From NCBI GenBank assembly GCA_049603835.1, contig JBMYSZ010000004.1, forward strand, positions 199,491 to 263,490: a stretch of DNA of 64,000 bases. Reading direction: 5' to 3'. The notes beneath the pieces were generated by a model. The model was not told where the DNA came from. It searched no databases and saw only the letters and a list, made by a program, of their open reading frames with translations. A program made the position numbers and the translations under genes. Every line of letters starts with the position of its first letter. Within the stretch, counting starts at the first letter, position 1. The DNA is from Mangrovicoccus sp049603835 (GTDB lineage Bacteria; Pseudomonadota; Alphaproteobacteria; Rhodobacterales; Rhodobacteraceae). This document shows, piece by piece, positions 34,650-43,336 of the stretch.

Positions 34650-35162
34650 TCAACCAAGCCATGTGGAGGGGGCGCGCTGCCACAAGAGCTTGGGGCCTTG
34701 ATTTTGCGCAGAAAGGGCCGCTGAAAGCTGACTCATATGCAAATTGGGCAGGGTTGCAAAGGAATCCAGCAGATTTTCAGCGCCTTTGGCTGTCACGGGA
34801 ATGTGCATGACCGGCTCGCCAATTCGGCCTAATTTCCAGACGGGAACCGCGCCGCTTGGATCCAAAGTCAGACTTTGCAGAGTGTCAAGCGCGACCACCC
34901 CGCCACCTTCGGGCCCGAAATAAGCGATTTGGCCTTCGGTGGTCTCTACAATTCCCGGCCCCTGCGCCGCCATGGCCCGCAACCGTCCCCGTGGCAGCCC
35001 CGTAAGGATCAGACCACAGCCCAAAGCCAAGGCCGCTAAAGCGATCCAACTGAGCGGCGCGCGGTAAGCGGCGAAACCGTAAACGCCCAAAGCGGCAAGC
35101 CCGCTTCCGGTCAGAGCCTCGCGCCATTGCCGCGCCCAGAGTTTTAGCTCGGGCCGGATCAT
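34650..35162 (-). CDS. Two-helix membrane protein of unknown function
   Basis: 170 aa. Basic start (MIRPELKLWARQWREAL), two membrane helices (SGLAALGVYGFAAYR and WIALAALALGCGLILTG), then a cytoplasmic or periplasmic domain of about 115 residues with GQIAYFGPEGGGVVALDTL and MHIPVTAKGAENLLDSF. ATGA overlap with the GNAT gene upstream. No family recognised. Confidence 0.7.
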   Translation of the reverse strand: MIRPELKLWARQWREALTGSGLAALGVYGFAAYRAPLSWIALAALALGCGLILTGLPRGRLRAMAAQGPGIVETTEGQIAYFGPEGGGVVALDTLQSLTLDPSGAVPVWKLGRIGEPVMHIPVTAKGAENLLDSFATLPNLHMSQLSAALSAQNQGPKLLWQRAPSTWLG

Positions 35163-36013
35163 TGGGCAGGGATCTTTTGCGGTGCGCTGAACATAACCAA
35201 ACTATAATCGCCGATTTGGCGATAGCCCAGGGCCCGATAAGCCCGCTCCGCCGGCTCATTCGCAGCAAAAAGGATCGACCGGCTCACCCCTTTGCGCCGG
35301 GCCTCAAGCAGTTGCAGCGCCACTGCTGCCCGCGCATAGCCATTGCAGCGCAATTCCGGCGGCACATAAACAGCGCCGATTTGCACCACATCGGGCAGGC
35401 TTGCGTTAAAACCCGTAAGCGCCACGGGCTGGCCATCCTTGAAAAGCACCCGATGCGTGTCGCGCGCCATATAGGCAGTGACATCTTCCACAGCTTTGAG
35501 CTGCGCAGTCGCCAAGGTTTCGCCCAATGTGTCCCTGCGATAGGCCGCTCGCCAGCCAAGCAGCACCGAGTCCGAAGCAGAACGTAACGGGAAAAGCTCT
35601 AGCCCCTCTAGATGCGGCTCGATCAGATCGTTCAAATGCAACTCAAAAAGCGGATCGACCGTATTGAGCTGCATAGGCGCGAGCCCCAGATCTAACTGCT
35701 CCATAATTGCCGCGACCTGATCCGCTGCGCCAATCAGACCGATCAAAGTTTCGCCGCGCAGTTGCTCGATGAGATCCGTGCAGTCGCCAGGATGCGGAAT
35801 TTGCGGCATGGCAACGCCTTCGGTGGTGAGCCCCATCGCCCCGCGGATCGGATCGCCACTGACCCAAACCCGCATCGCGCGCAGGGCCTCGCCCCCAATG
35901 CAGCCATGATCCCGTAAATTCATCAGTGGAAACATAGAGCTGGCCAGATAGCGGCGGTAAAATGCCTCTAGCTCGCTTGCATCTTGGGCGACCGCCGGAC
36001 GGGCGGGGCTCAT
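35159..36013 (-). CDS. GNAT-family N-acetyltransferase
   Basis: 284 aa from ATG 36013, which overlaps the rsmE stop (ATGA). The N-terminal half (about 1-150) is a degenerate GNAT-like or unique domain; the C-terminal half is a GNAT fold with acetyl-CoA loop QIGAVYVPPELRCNGYARAAV (the R/Q-x-x-G-x-G/A pattern, here R-C-N-G-Y-A) and ANEPAERAYRALGYRQIGDY. Substrate unknown. Operon rsmE - GNAT - membrane protein - gshA is suggested by the overlaps and the 60-nt gap before gshA. Confidence 0.83.
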   Translation of the reverse strand: MSPARPAVAQDASELEAFYRRYLASSMFPLMNLRDHGCIGGEALRAMRVWVSGDPIRGAMGLTTEGVAMPQIPHPGDCTDLIEQLRGETLIGLIGAADQVAAIMEQLDLGLAPMQLNTVDPLFELHLNDLIEPHLEGLELFPLRSASDSVLLGWRAAYRRDTLGETLATAQLKAVEDVTAYMARDTHRVLFKDGQPVALTGFNASLPDVVQIGAVYVPPELRCNGYARAAVALQLLEARRKGVSRSILFAANEPAERAYRALGYRQIGDYSLVMFSAPQKIPAQ

Positions 36014-36762
36014 GCCCAATCCCCAAGATGCGCCTGCCATAGGGTCAGCGCCGCAACCGCCGCCGTATCCGCGCGCAAGATGCGTGGGCCAAGACTGACC
36101 GGGAAAGCGGCCTCCATCTGATGCAAACGGCTGCGTTCTTCGGGCGAAAAACCGCCTTCGGGGCCGATCAACACCGCCCAAGGGCTTGCCGAGGCGTCCG
36201 TTTCGGTCAGAGCGGCCAGGCTGGTTGCGGGCCCGACCATCGCCTCGTCGCAAAACATCAGGCGACGACCCGTGGGCCAATTATCAAGAAGGACGCTTAG
36301 CTTGGACAACTCGCCCACCTCGGGCACATAAGTCCCGCCGCATTGCTCTGCCGCCTCGACCGCATGTGCCTGCAACCGGTCCCGGCGGATCCGTTCAGAA
36401 TTGGTAAAGGCGGTTTGCACAGGCTGGATATGCGCAGCCCCCAGCTCGGCGGCTTTTTCCACGATGAAATCTGTGCGCGCCTTTTTGATCGGCGCGAAAA
36501 CCAGCCAAAGATCCGGCGGCATCTGCAAAGGGCGGGTTTGTTCGACACAGGCCAGGTCTCCGGCCCGTTTCGCAGCCCGCGTGACCGTCGCCAGATATTC
36601 GCCATCGCGGCCATTGAACAGCAAAACCTCGCCGCCGGTCTGCAGCCGCATCACGCCAAAAAGATAATGTGCCTGGTCCTGGGTCAGAGGAACAGATTGC
36701 CCCGGCCCAAGCGGGTGCTCTACATAGAGTCGAGATCGTATCGTCGCCATAGGAGCACTCAT
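36010..36762 (-). CDS. rsmE: 16S rRNA m3U1498 methyltransferase RsmE
   Basis: About 250 aa. Methylates N3 of U1498 in 16S rRNA. SPOUT fold with an N-terminal PUA-like part; signature pieces are HYLFGVMRL, VFAPIKKARTDFIVEKAAELG, VEAAEQCGG, and the knot region LIGPEGGFSPEE then LGPRILRADTA. Two starts are possible: ATG 36762 (MSAPMATI) or ATG 36750 (MATIRSRLY). With the first, its ATG abuts the ubiA ATG back to back. Confidence 0.92.
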   Translation of the reverse strand: MSAPMATIRSRLYVEHPLGPGQSVPLTQDQAHYLFGVMRLQTGGEVLLFNGRDGEYLATVTRAAKRAGDLACVEQTRPLQMPPDLWLVFAPIKKARTDFIVEKAAELGAAHIQPVQTAFTNSERIRRDRLQAHAVEAAEQCGGTYVPEVGELSKLSVLLDNWPTGRRLMFCDEAMVGPATSLAALTETDASASPWAVLIGPEGGFSPEERSRLHQMEAAFPVSLGPRILRADTAAVAALTLWQAHLGDWA

Positions 36763-37731
36763 ATGACCGGGACCCAAGAAGGGCCAGAGGCTGGAACCGT
36801 TTCCGACGCAGTTCACGGCAATTGGGTGGACCGTTACGCGCCGTCATGGAGCCGCCCCTATCTGCGCCTCAGCCGTGCGGACCGCCCCATTGGCACCTGG
36901 CTGCTATTTCTGCCCTGTCTTTGGGGTGTTCTGCTCGCGGCGATTGAAACCGATTGGCTGGGGGGGCAAGGCATTTGGATCATCCTTGGTTGCGGTGCCG
37001 GGGCCTGGCTGATGCGCGGGGCGGGCTGCACCTGGAATGATATCACCGACCGAGATATCGACGCCAAGGTCGCGCGCACCCGGTCGCGCCCGATCCCGTC
37101 AGGCCAAGTCACCGCACGCCAAGCCGCGATTTGGATGTGTGCCCAAGCGCTGATCGCATTCGGCATTTTGCTGACATTCAATATGGCGGCGATTGGGCTT
37201 GGCATCGCCTCGCTCGCTTTGGTCTGCATCTATCCTTTCGCCAAACGCTTTACCTGGTGGCCGCAGGTCTTTTTGGGTCTGGCCTTTAACTGGGGCGCGC
37301 TTTTGGCTTGGACGGCGCATACGGGCTCGCTGGGGCTGCCAGCCGTTTTCCTGTATCTGGCCGGGATCTTCTGGACGATTTTCTATGACACAATCTATGC
37401 CCATCAAGACCGCGAAGATGATGCGTTGATCGGAGTGAAATCCACCGCCCGGCTTTTTGCCGAAAATACCCAAACCTGGCTGAAAGGCTTTCATGTGGCC
37501 TCGCTGATCTGTTTGGCGGTGGCGGTGGGGCTGGTCTTTGCACAAGAGCCGCGCTCTCCGGCGGCGGTCGTGGCGGCTATGGCCGGGGTTTTGGCGATGG
37601 GCATTCATATGGTTTGGCAAATGCGCAAGCTTGATATCGAAAACCCGGAAATTTGCATGCATCTGTTCCGCGCCAATCGCGATACTGGTTTGCTATTTTC
37701 TGCCGGTCTGGCTGCAGCGCTTGCCTTTTGA
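36763..37731 (+). CDS. ubiA: 4-hydroxybenzoate polyprenyltransferase
   Basis: 322 aa, inner membrane, 7-9 helices. Attaches the polyprenyl tail to 4-hydroxybenzoate in ubiquinone synthesis. First Asp motif WNDITDRDIDAKVARTRSRP and second motif YDTIYAHQDREDD are both present. AGGAG lies at 36751-36755, eight nt before the ATG. Divergent from rsmE with no real intergenic gap. Confidence 0.94.
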   Translation: MTGTQEGPEAGTVSDAVHGNWVDRYAPSWSRPYLRLSRADRPIGTWLLFLPCLWGVLLAAIETDWLGGQGIWIILGCGAGAWLMRGAGCTWNDITDRDIDAKVARTRSRPIPSGQVTARQAAIWMCAQALIAFGILLTFNMAAIGLGIASLALVCIYPFAKRFTWWPQVFLGLAFNWGALLAWTAHTGSLGLPAVFLYLAGIFWTIFYDTIYAHQDREDDALIGVKSTARLFAENTQTWLKGFHVASLICLAVAVGLVFAQEPRSPAAVVAAMAGVLAMGIHMVWQMRKLDIENPEICMHLFRANRDTGLLFSAGLAAALAF

Positions 37732-37749
37732 TTGCAGCACTCCTGCAAT
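37731..37749 (+). terminator. Small hairpin at ubiA stop
   Basis: ATTGCAG-CACTC-CTGCAAT, a perfect 7-bp stem starting at the last base of the ubiA stop codon. No T-run follows, so it may be a weak terminator or an mRNA 3' stabiliser. Confidence 0.3.
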
Positions 37750-37880
37750 AGCGCTAGCTCACATCTGCACAGAAATGACCAGTTCCATATGTTGTTTTTG
37801 GAGCTGGGCAATTGCCGGTTGTATGAGGGCAAGATGAACGAGTTTTCCCGCGATGCGGAGATGGGGCAAGGTCCACAAAG

Positions 37881-39728
37881 ATGAGGACAGTCACCGCACT
37901 TAAACTAGGCGTATTGGGCCTGGCCGCCGCTGGCGCCGGGGCTGCGGCCTATTTCGGCGTCGAAAGATTCGAGGCGCATCACCTGGCTTTGGGGCAAGCC
38001 GCCATTGAAGAAAGCGGCCAAAATTGGGCCGAGCTGGATATCGACGGATTGACCCTGCGGATCACCGGCGAAGCCGAAAGCGAGAAAGCCCGTTTTCGGG
38101 CGATGACCGCACTGCAAACGGCCCTGCCTCGGTTTGAGGTCAAAGACGAGATCACGGTTGCGGAACAGCTTGCGGCGCCGATGCCGGAGTTTCGGGTGGA
38201 AATTCTGCGAAGCGGCCAGGATGTGACATTGCATGGTTTGCTGCCGGGCACGACCAAAGCCGCAGCCGCCCTGCCCGCATTGATCCAAGAGCTGAACCCA
38301 GAGCTGAATGTCTCCGATATCTTGGCCCATCGCGATAGCCCTGCGCCGGAAAACTGGTCTGATGCCTTGGAATTAGGGCTGAAAGCGATCCTTGCACTGC
38401 CTCAATCGCGGGTGGAAATCACCGGCGACGCAGTATTGGTCAGCGGGCTTTTGCTGGATCAATCCGAACAGGCCTTGGCCGCTGAACTAGAGGCCGCCGC
38501 CCCTGATAGCCTGGCCCTGACCATCAATCTGCAAATCCCGCGTCAAGTGCGCAGCCCCTATACGACAACCATCCTAGGCGCGGAAACCGGTCTGGCGCTA
38601 GAAGGCTGCCTGGCCCCGGATGCCGAAAGCCTTGAGGCACTGCAAAATCTGGCGCAAGAGCTGGGCGCCGCACAACCCGACTGCGAAGAGGCTTTAGGCG
38701 CCCCCGATAGTGATTGGACTGTGGCCTTGCGCGCGGGCATGCAGGCCTTGGCCGATCGTCCTGGGGCGCGTCTGATCCTGTCGGATCTAACCGCCAGTTT
38801 CATTCCTGGCGATGCCCTCTCGCCGGAGGCGCGCAACGAAACTCAGGACGCGCTGCGCCGGGATCTGCCCGCCGCCTATCGGCTGCGCATGATCCTGCCC
38901 AGTATTGAGGCGAGCGGGGCAGTGGCGGAATTCCTAGCGCGGAAATCGGAAACCGGCGCGGTGGATCTTTCGGGCCCGCTACCAAGTGCCGAGGCAGACG
39001 CGACTTTGGCCACTCTCGCCGCCGCCCGTTTCGGTGAGGCCGAGCTGACGCGCGCCAATGCATTGGGGACCGGCCTGCCCCAAGATTGGATGATGCGCGT
39101 TTTCGCAGCGCTGGAAACGCTCGACAGTCTGGAAAGCGGTGAAATTTCCGTTCGCCCGGATATGGTGTCGGTGACCGGCATCTATCCGTTTGACATGACG
39201 GAGGCGGATATCTCTGCTCGCCTGGCCACGGCGCTTGGACCGGAAACGGTGATCACGCTTGACCTGACCGCCGCGCCGGAGCCGGTAGAAGAGGAAGAAG
39301 AGACCGGCCCAGATCCGCAAACCTGCCTGACACAACTTAATGAAGTTCAGCTGGCTGGTAAGATCACTTTTGAGCCGGGCTCCACCCAAATCGGCGGCGA
39401 TGGTCTGACCCGGATCAATGAGATCGCGGCCATCATGCGCGACTGCTCAACCGTGACCTTCGAAATTGGGGGCCATACCGATAGCCAAGGTCGCGAGGAA
39501 ATGAACCTAGCGCTAAGCCAATCCCGCGCCAATTCGGTGATGGATGCGCTTGTGGCCCGCCGGGTGCCGCCCAGTCAGCTCACCGCCAAAGGCTATGGCG
39601 AAACCCAGCCCATTGCCGATAACGGATCAGAGGCCGGGCGCGAAGCCAATCGGCGCATTGCCTTCCGCCTAAGCCTGCCAGCCGAGCTTGACCCAGAGGC
39701 CCAAGAGGATAGCCAAAACGATGGATAA
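37881..39728 (+). CDS. OmpA-family protein with BON-like repeats
   Basis: 615 aa. N-terminal signal anchor (LKLGVLGLAAAGAGAAAYFG), then several BON-like segments with repeated V-x-G/T-G patterns (for example VTLHGLLPG, VEITGDAVLVSGLLL, VSVTGIYPF), an acidic EEEEE linker near 475, and a C-terminal OmpA/MotB peptidoglycan-binding domain with FEPGSTQI, EIGGHTDSQG, LSQSRANSVMDALV and ANRRIAFR. Probably links the inner membrane to peptidoglycan. An ATGA-coupled 31-codon frame just upstream (37789-37884) might act as a leader. It overlaps the next gene by 8 nt. Confidence 0.85.
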   Translation: MRTVTALKLGVLGLAAAGAGAAAYFGVERFEAHHLALGQAAIEESGQNWAELDIDGLTLRITGEAESEKARFRAMTALQTALPRFEVKDEITVAEQLAAPMPEFRVEILRSGQDVTLHGLLPGTTKAAAALPALIQELNPELNVSDILAHRDSPAPENWSDALELGLKAILALPQSRVEITGDAVLVSGLLLDQSEQALAAELEAAAPDSLALTINLQIPRQVRSPYTTTILGAETGLALEGCLAPDAESLEALQNLAQELGAAQPDCEEALGAPDSDWTVALRAGMQALADRPGARLILSDLTASFIPGDALSPEARNETQDALRRDLPAAYRLRMILPSIEASGAVAEFLARKSETGAVDLSGPLPSAEADATLATLAAARFGEAELTRANALGTGLPQDWMMRVFAALETLDSLESGEISVRPDMVSVTGIYPFDMTEADISARLATALGPETVITLDLTAAPEPVEEEEETGPDPQTCLTQLNEVQLAGKITFEPGSTQIGGDGLTRINEIAAIMRDCSTVTFEIGGHTDSQGREEMNLALSQSRANSVMDALVARRVPPSQLTAKGYGETQPIADNGSEAGREANRRIAFRLSLPAELDPEAQEDSQNDG

Positions 39729-39999
39729 TTACACTCTGATCGCAGCGGTCGCGGCGGCGCTATTTGGCTGTTTTGCCTTTGGATTTATGACCCATTGGCT
39801 CTTGGCGCGGCTGACCCGTGTCTCTGACGCAGAGCTCAGCGACTATGACGCCATGGCCGAGGCCTTGCATCAGGCCGAGATGAATTATGCGCTGGCATTG
39901 AAAGAGATCGAAACTCTGCGCCGGGACAGCGATGTCGCCATTGGTGAATTGCGCGCGGAGCTGGCTTTGGCGCGGGAGCAATCCGGCGCCGATAGCTAA
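39721..39999 (+). CDS. Small membrane protein with coiled-coil tail
   Basis: 92 aa from ATG 39721, overlapping the OmpA-like gene by 8 nt. One membrane helix (LIAAVAAALFGCFAFGFMTH) followed by a charged helical tail with heptad-like spacing (AEALHQAEMNYALALKEIETL). Likely bitopic; partner of the upstream envelope protein by position. Function unknown. Confidence 0.75.
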   Translation: MDNYTLIAAVAAALFGCFAFGFMTHWLLARLTRVSDAELSDYDAMAEALHQAEMNYALALKEIETLRRDSDVAIGELRAELALAREQSGADS

Positions 40000-40015
40000 A
40001 CAGCCAAAGCCTCAG

Positions 40016-40477
40016 CTAGGCCTCTTGCCCATCCCATCGGCCTAGCGCGGCCTCGTCCTCGATGGTCGCCTCAACCCAGGCTTCCCCCTCGGCGGTGATT
40101 TCCTTTTTCCAAAAAGGCGCGCGGGATTTCAGGTAATCCATCAGAAATTCCGCCGCTTCAAAGGCCGCGACCCGGTGCGCCGCCGCAGTGGCCACCATCA
40201 TGATCGGTGCCGAGGGCTCTAGACGGCCATAGCGATGGATCACCAGCGCATCCGCCAGATCCCAACGCGTGCAGGCCTCGGCCCGAATGGCTTCGATAGC
40301 GCTTTGGGTCATGCCTGGGTAATGCTCGATTTCCATCGCTACCAAGCCGCCCTGGGCAAAATCCCGCACCACGCCAGTGAAACTGACCACCGCCCCCACG
40401 CGATCGAGATCTTGGGAAAAGCGGTTCAGCTCGGCGCCCTGATCGAACGCGGCTGTTTCTACGCGAACTCGCTGCAT
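40016..40477 (-). CDS. moaE: Molybdopterin synthase catalytic subunit MoaE
   Basis: 153 aa. Uses sulfur from MoaD thiocarboxylate to convert precursor Z/cPMP to molybdopterin. Seen: VGAVVSFTGVVRDF, MEIEHYPGMT, IHRYGRLEPSAPIMMVATAAAHR, and the catalytic-site Lys region DYLKSRAPFWKKE. It is downstream of moaD by 22 nt. Confidence 0.94.
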   Translation of the reverse strand: MQRVRVETAAFDQGAELNRFSQDLDRVGAVVSFTGVVRDFAQGGLVAMEIEHYPGMTQSAIEAIRAEACTRWDLADALVIHRYGRLEPSAPIMMVATAAAHRVAAFEAAEFLMDYLKSRAPFWKKEITAEGEAWVEATIEDEAALGRWDGQEA

Positions 40478-40499
40478 CTTAGCCTCACTTGCCCTGATC

Positions 40500-40745
40500 T
40501 TAGCCGCCGGTCATGGGAGGGAAGAAAGCGACTTCGCGCACCCCCGCCAAAGGCGCATCGAAATCCGCCAATTGCTGGTCCAAGGCCACCCGGATCGAAG
40601 CCACATCCTCAAAAGCCGCCGCATAGCGCGGCTCGCGCTGTTTCAGCTCGGCCACCAGCTCGGCCACGGTGCCGGCGCTGGTTTGTACCTCTTCTTTTGC
40701 CTGGCCAATCCGTTCCCGCAACCATGCGAAATACAAAACATCCAT
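40500..40745 (-). CDS. moaD: Molybdopterin synthase sulfur-carrier subunit MoaD
   Basis: 81 aa ubiquitin-like protein ending ...FFPPMTGG; the terminal Gly-Gly takes the thiocarboxylate. Start at ATG 40745 (MDVLYFAWLRERIG), whose first base is shared with the last base of the pgsA stop. Normal length for MoaD. Co-transcribed with pgsA and moaE. Confidence 0.94.
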   Translation of the reverse strand: MDVLYFAWLRERIGQAKEEVQTSAGTVAELVAELKQREPRYAAAFEDVASIRVALDQQLADFDAPLAGVREVAFFPPMTGG

Positions 40746-41410
40746 TAGTGTTTCTCCTCCCCTGCCTCTGCTAGATAAGGCATTGCTTTGCGCAGGTAAT
40801 CCCAACCGGTTATCGCGGTTAAAACCCCCGCGATCCAAAGCAGGATCATCCCTAAGCCAAGACCAAAACTGCCGATCATCGCAATCCACCAAAATCCGCC
40901 ACGCTGTTCCATAAGCGTTTGGTAGGATGCGGAGGTTTCGGCGATCGCCATCCAATTATGCAAATCAGAAAAGCCATAGGACACCAGCAAAACCGCAATG
41001 GCCACCATCTGCGCCGTGGTTTTCCATTTGGCCAATTTCGTGACCGCTAGGCGCCCTGCATCCGCGCCCAGAAACTCCCGCAATCCCGAAACAAACACTT
41101 CGCGCAGAAAGATCACCGATGCGGGCAGAATGATCCAAGGATCCATCGCTGACAATGCCAGAACCACCGCCAAAGCAATGATTACCATTGCCTTATCTGC
41201 AATCGGGTCGAGCATCGCGCCAAAGCGGCTTTGCTGGTTCAGCTTTCGCGCCAACCAGCCATCCACATAATCCGTCACCGAAGCCCCAATAAACAAAGCG
41301 AAGGCCAACCAATCCGCCAAAGGACGCGCAAAGAATACAAAGACTAGCGCAACAGCAGGAGCAGCGGCGAGACGAAAAACCGTCAGGATATTGGGAATTG
41401 TCCAAGTCAT
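40745..41410 (-). CDS. pgsA: CDP-diacylglycerol-glycerol-3-phosphate 3-phosphatidyltransferase
   Basis: 221 aa inner-membrane enzyme making phosphatidylglycerol phosphate. Starts MTWTIPNILTVFRLAAAP. CDP-alcohol phosphotransferase signature DG(x)2AR(x)8G(x)3D(x)3D is visible as DYVDGWLARKLNQQSRFGAMLDPIADK (shown by its parts DGWLAR and GAMLDPIAD). I chose ATG 41410 with AGGACAGG upstream. First gene of pgsA-moaD-moaE. Confidence 0.94.
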   Translation of the reverse strand: MTWTIPNILTVFRLAAAPAVALVFVFFARPLADWLAFALFIGASVTDYVDGWLARKLNQQSRFGAMLDPIADKAMVIIALAVVLALSAMDPWIILPASVIFLREVFVSGLREFLGADAGRLAVTKLAKWKTTAQMVAIAVLLVSYGFSDLHNWMAIAETSASYQTLMEQRGGFWWIAMIGSFGLGLGMILLWIAGVLTAITGWDYLRKAMPYLAEAGEEKH

Positions 41411-41519
41411 GGCCTGTCCTAGCGCGAGCGGCCCAGAAGGGAAAGCTACTGTGACATTCATTCCGACTTAATAGCTGTGGCTTATGGCCTGCAAAAGAGG
41501 GGGAGAAAGGCCGCCATTT

Positions 41520-43283
41520 ATGTCCGTTGATCGGCAATTATCACAAGCAAAGTCATTTATCCGTCAGGGCCGCCCCAGCTTGGCCGCCCAACAATATTTG
41601 GATATTTTAGACCGGTTCCCGAAAAATCAGCGGGCTTTGACCGGTTTGGCAGAGGCTATTCGCCAACCCGATGCTCAAACCGTGGAAATTCTGGCGGACG
41701 AGCTGGAAACCCTGCGTTTGGTTTATAAAACTGGCGATCTACAGACGGCTTTCGCCATTGGCAGTGCATTATTGCCCAAAGCGTCTCACATCCCGCAATT
41801 GCGATCTAATCTTGGAGCCATCGCGCTGGATCTGGGCGACACGCAACGGGCCAGTGCGGAATTTGAACTGGCGGCAAAATTGGATCCGACCCAGCCCGTG
41901 GGTTGGCTAAACCTGGCCGCTGCGCAATTGCGGGCCGAACGCTATGTAGAGGCTTTGGCCGCAGCCGAGCGCGCCTTATTGCTTGCCCCGAAAAATGGCC
42001 GTGCGCAGGTGGTTTATGCACAAATCTGCATCGCAATGGGTAAAGTGGCCGAGGCTTTGGATATTCTCAGCCGCTATACCGGCACCGGCCCTGAAGAGAT
42101 GGAGGCACGCATTTCCCTAGGCGTGGCGCAAGAAAGCGCGGGCGATAAGGACGCGGCGCTGGCCACTTGGGCCGCTGTGCTCGACAAATATCCCGGCAGT
42201 GCTGCCGCGCTCTATAACTATACCGCGATTGCCAAAGCGACCGCCGAAAATAACATGGCCGATCAGGTGAAAGAGGCGATCACCAAAGAACGCCATGCAG
42301 CCGCGCCCTCTAGCTCGGCCTTGACCCATCTGCATTTCGCAGCCGCCAAAATCCATCACGATCTAGAAGAATACCCCCAAGCCTTTGATAATTATCGTCT
42401 GGGCAATCTGCTGAAGCGCGAGGAAGAGGGTTATAATTCCGAAGAAGACCAGATGCGGATGAATTTCGTGAAGTCTAACTTCCCAATTCAAAATTTCCCG
42501 CAGCTCCCCTCAGATGCAATTGCCGCGCCGGGAAGGCCAATTTTCATCGTGAGCCTGCCGCGATCGGGATCGACTTTGATCGAACAAATCCTGTCGAGCC
42601 ATAGCCAAGTCACGGATGGCGGCGAGTTGGACACGCTCACCCATGCGGTGCGCGACACTGGCGGCGTGACGGCCCCGATCACGCCCGACCGTCTGGCCGA
42701 TATCCGCGATCGCTATTTTAGCGGCATCCAAGCGCGGGGCATTTCCGGGCCAGTCTTTACTGATAAAATGCCGCTGAATTTCCGTCTGATCGGCTATATC
42801 GCTCTGGCCATTCCCGAAGCCTCGGTCGTGCATATGATCCGCGACCCGCGCGCCACATGTTGGTCCATGTATCGCCGCCTGTTCCCGCGCGGCGCGGCGG
42901 GGGGCAGTTTCATGTATGGGCTAGAGGATCTGGCGAAATACCATCACATGTATCGGGATTTGATGGAATTCTGGGAGGCACGGCTACCAGGCCGGGTCTA
43001 TCACCTGGAATATGAGCGCCTGACCGAACAGCCCGAAGCGGAGACGCGGAAATTGCTGGAGGCTGTGGGGCTCGATTTCCAAGAAAGCTGCTTGAATTTT
43101 CACCAAAATGCCCGATCGGTTTCGACCGCCTCATCGCAGCAGGTACGCCAACCCATGTATCGCGGCAGCTCAGAAGAATGGAAACATTACGCCGACTATC
43201 TGACCGAGGCTTGGGGTGATCTAAAGAAATTCGAGCCCAGCCAAGGCAAAGATCAAAAAACCACTGTGAAACTTAGTGCTTAG
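41520..43283 (+). CDS. TPR-sulfotransferase family protein
   Basis: 587 aa from ATG 41520. N-terminal half is tetratricopeptide-like helical repeats (for example RASAEFELAAKLDPTQPVGW, ALAAAERALLLAPKNGRAQV). C-terminal half is a sulfotransferase domain with the PAPS P-loop IVSLPRSGSTLIEQIL, then DKMPLNFRLIGYI and HMIRDPRATCWSMY (3'-phosphate loop). It would transfer sulfate from PAPS to a protein, sugar or lipid head group; the acceptor is unknown. Ends in a large hairpin. Divergent from pgsA. Confidence 0.88.
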   Translation: MSVDRQLSQAKSFIRQGRPSLAAQQYLDILDRFPKNQRALTGLAEAIRQPDAQTVEILADELETLRLVYKTGDLQTAFAIGSALLPKASHIPQLRSNLGAIALDLGDTQRASAEFELAAKLDPTQPVGWLNLAAAQLRAERYVEALAAAERALLLAPKNGRAQVVYAQICIAMGKVAEALDILSRYTGTGPEEMEARISLGVAQESAGDKDAALATWAAVLDKYPGSAAALYNYTAIAKATAENNMADQVKEAITKERHAAAPSSSALTHLHFAAAKIHHDLEEYPQAFDNYRLGNLLKREEEGYNSEEDQMRMNFVKSNFPIQNFPQLPSDAIAAPGRPIFIVSLPRSGSTLIEQILSSHSQVTDGGELDTLTHAVRDTGGVTAPITPDRLADIRDRYFSGIQARGISGPVFTDKMPLNFRLIGYIALAIPEASVVHMIRDPRATCWSMYRRLFPRGAAGGSFMYGLEDLAKYHHMYRDLMEFWEARLPGRVYHLEYERLTEQPEAETRKLLEAVGLDFQESCLNFHQNARSVSTASSQQVRQPMYRGSSEEWKHYADYLTEAWGDLKKFEPSQGKDQKTTVKLSA

Positions 43284-43330
43284 GGCGTTTCGCCTGGCTG
43301 GGTCATGACTAACCCACCAGGCGAAACCCC
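43283..43330. terminator. Large two-part hairpin between convergent genes
   Basis: GTTTCGCCTGG (43287-43297) pairs with CCAGGCGAAAC (43317-43327), extended by GGG/CCC at the base, and inside it TGGGT (43299-43303) pairs with ACCCA (43312-43316). It serves both the sulfotransferase gene (plus) and the SDR gene (minus). No long T-run, so efficiency is uncertain. Confidence 0.6.
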
Positions 43331-43336
43331 ATTGGC

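Noticed and set aside
34699..34713. A third copy of the GCGCAAAA palindrome near 34700
   Set aside because: Only the core TTTTGCGCA is shared; the flanking CTA/TAG arms are missing and it lies inside a coding gene.
37789..37884. 31-codon frame just before the OmpA-like gene, overlapping its start (ATGA)
   Set aside because: Position is suggestive of a leader, but the first ATG has no ribosome site and the peptide has no clear feature; an inner ATG at 37834 has GAGGG but gives only 16 residues. Too weak to call as a gene.
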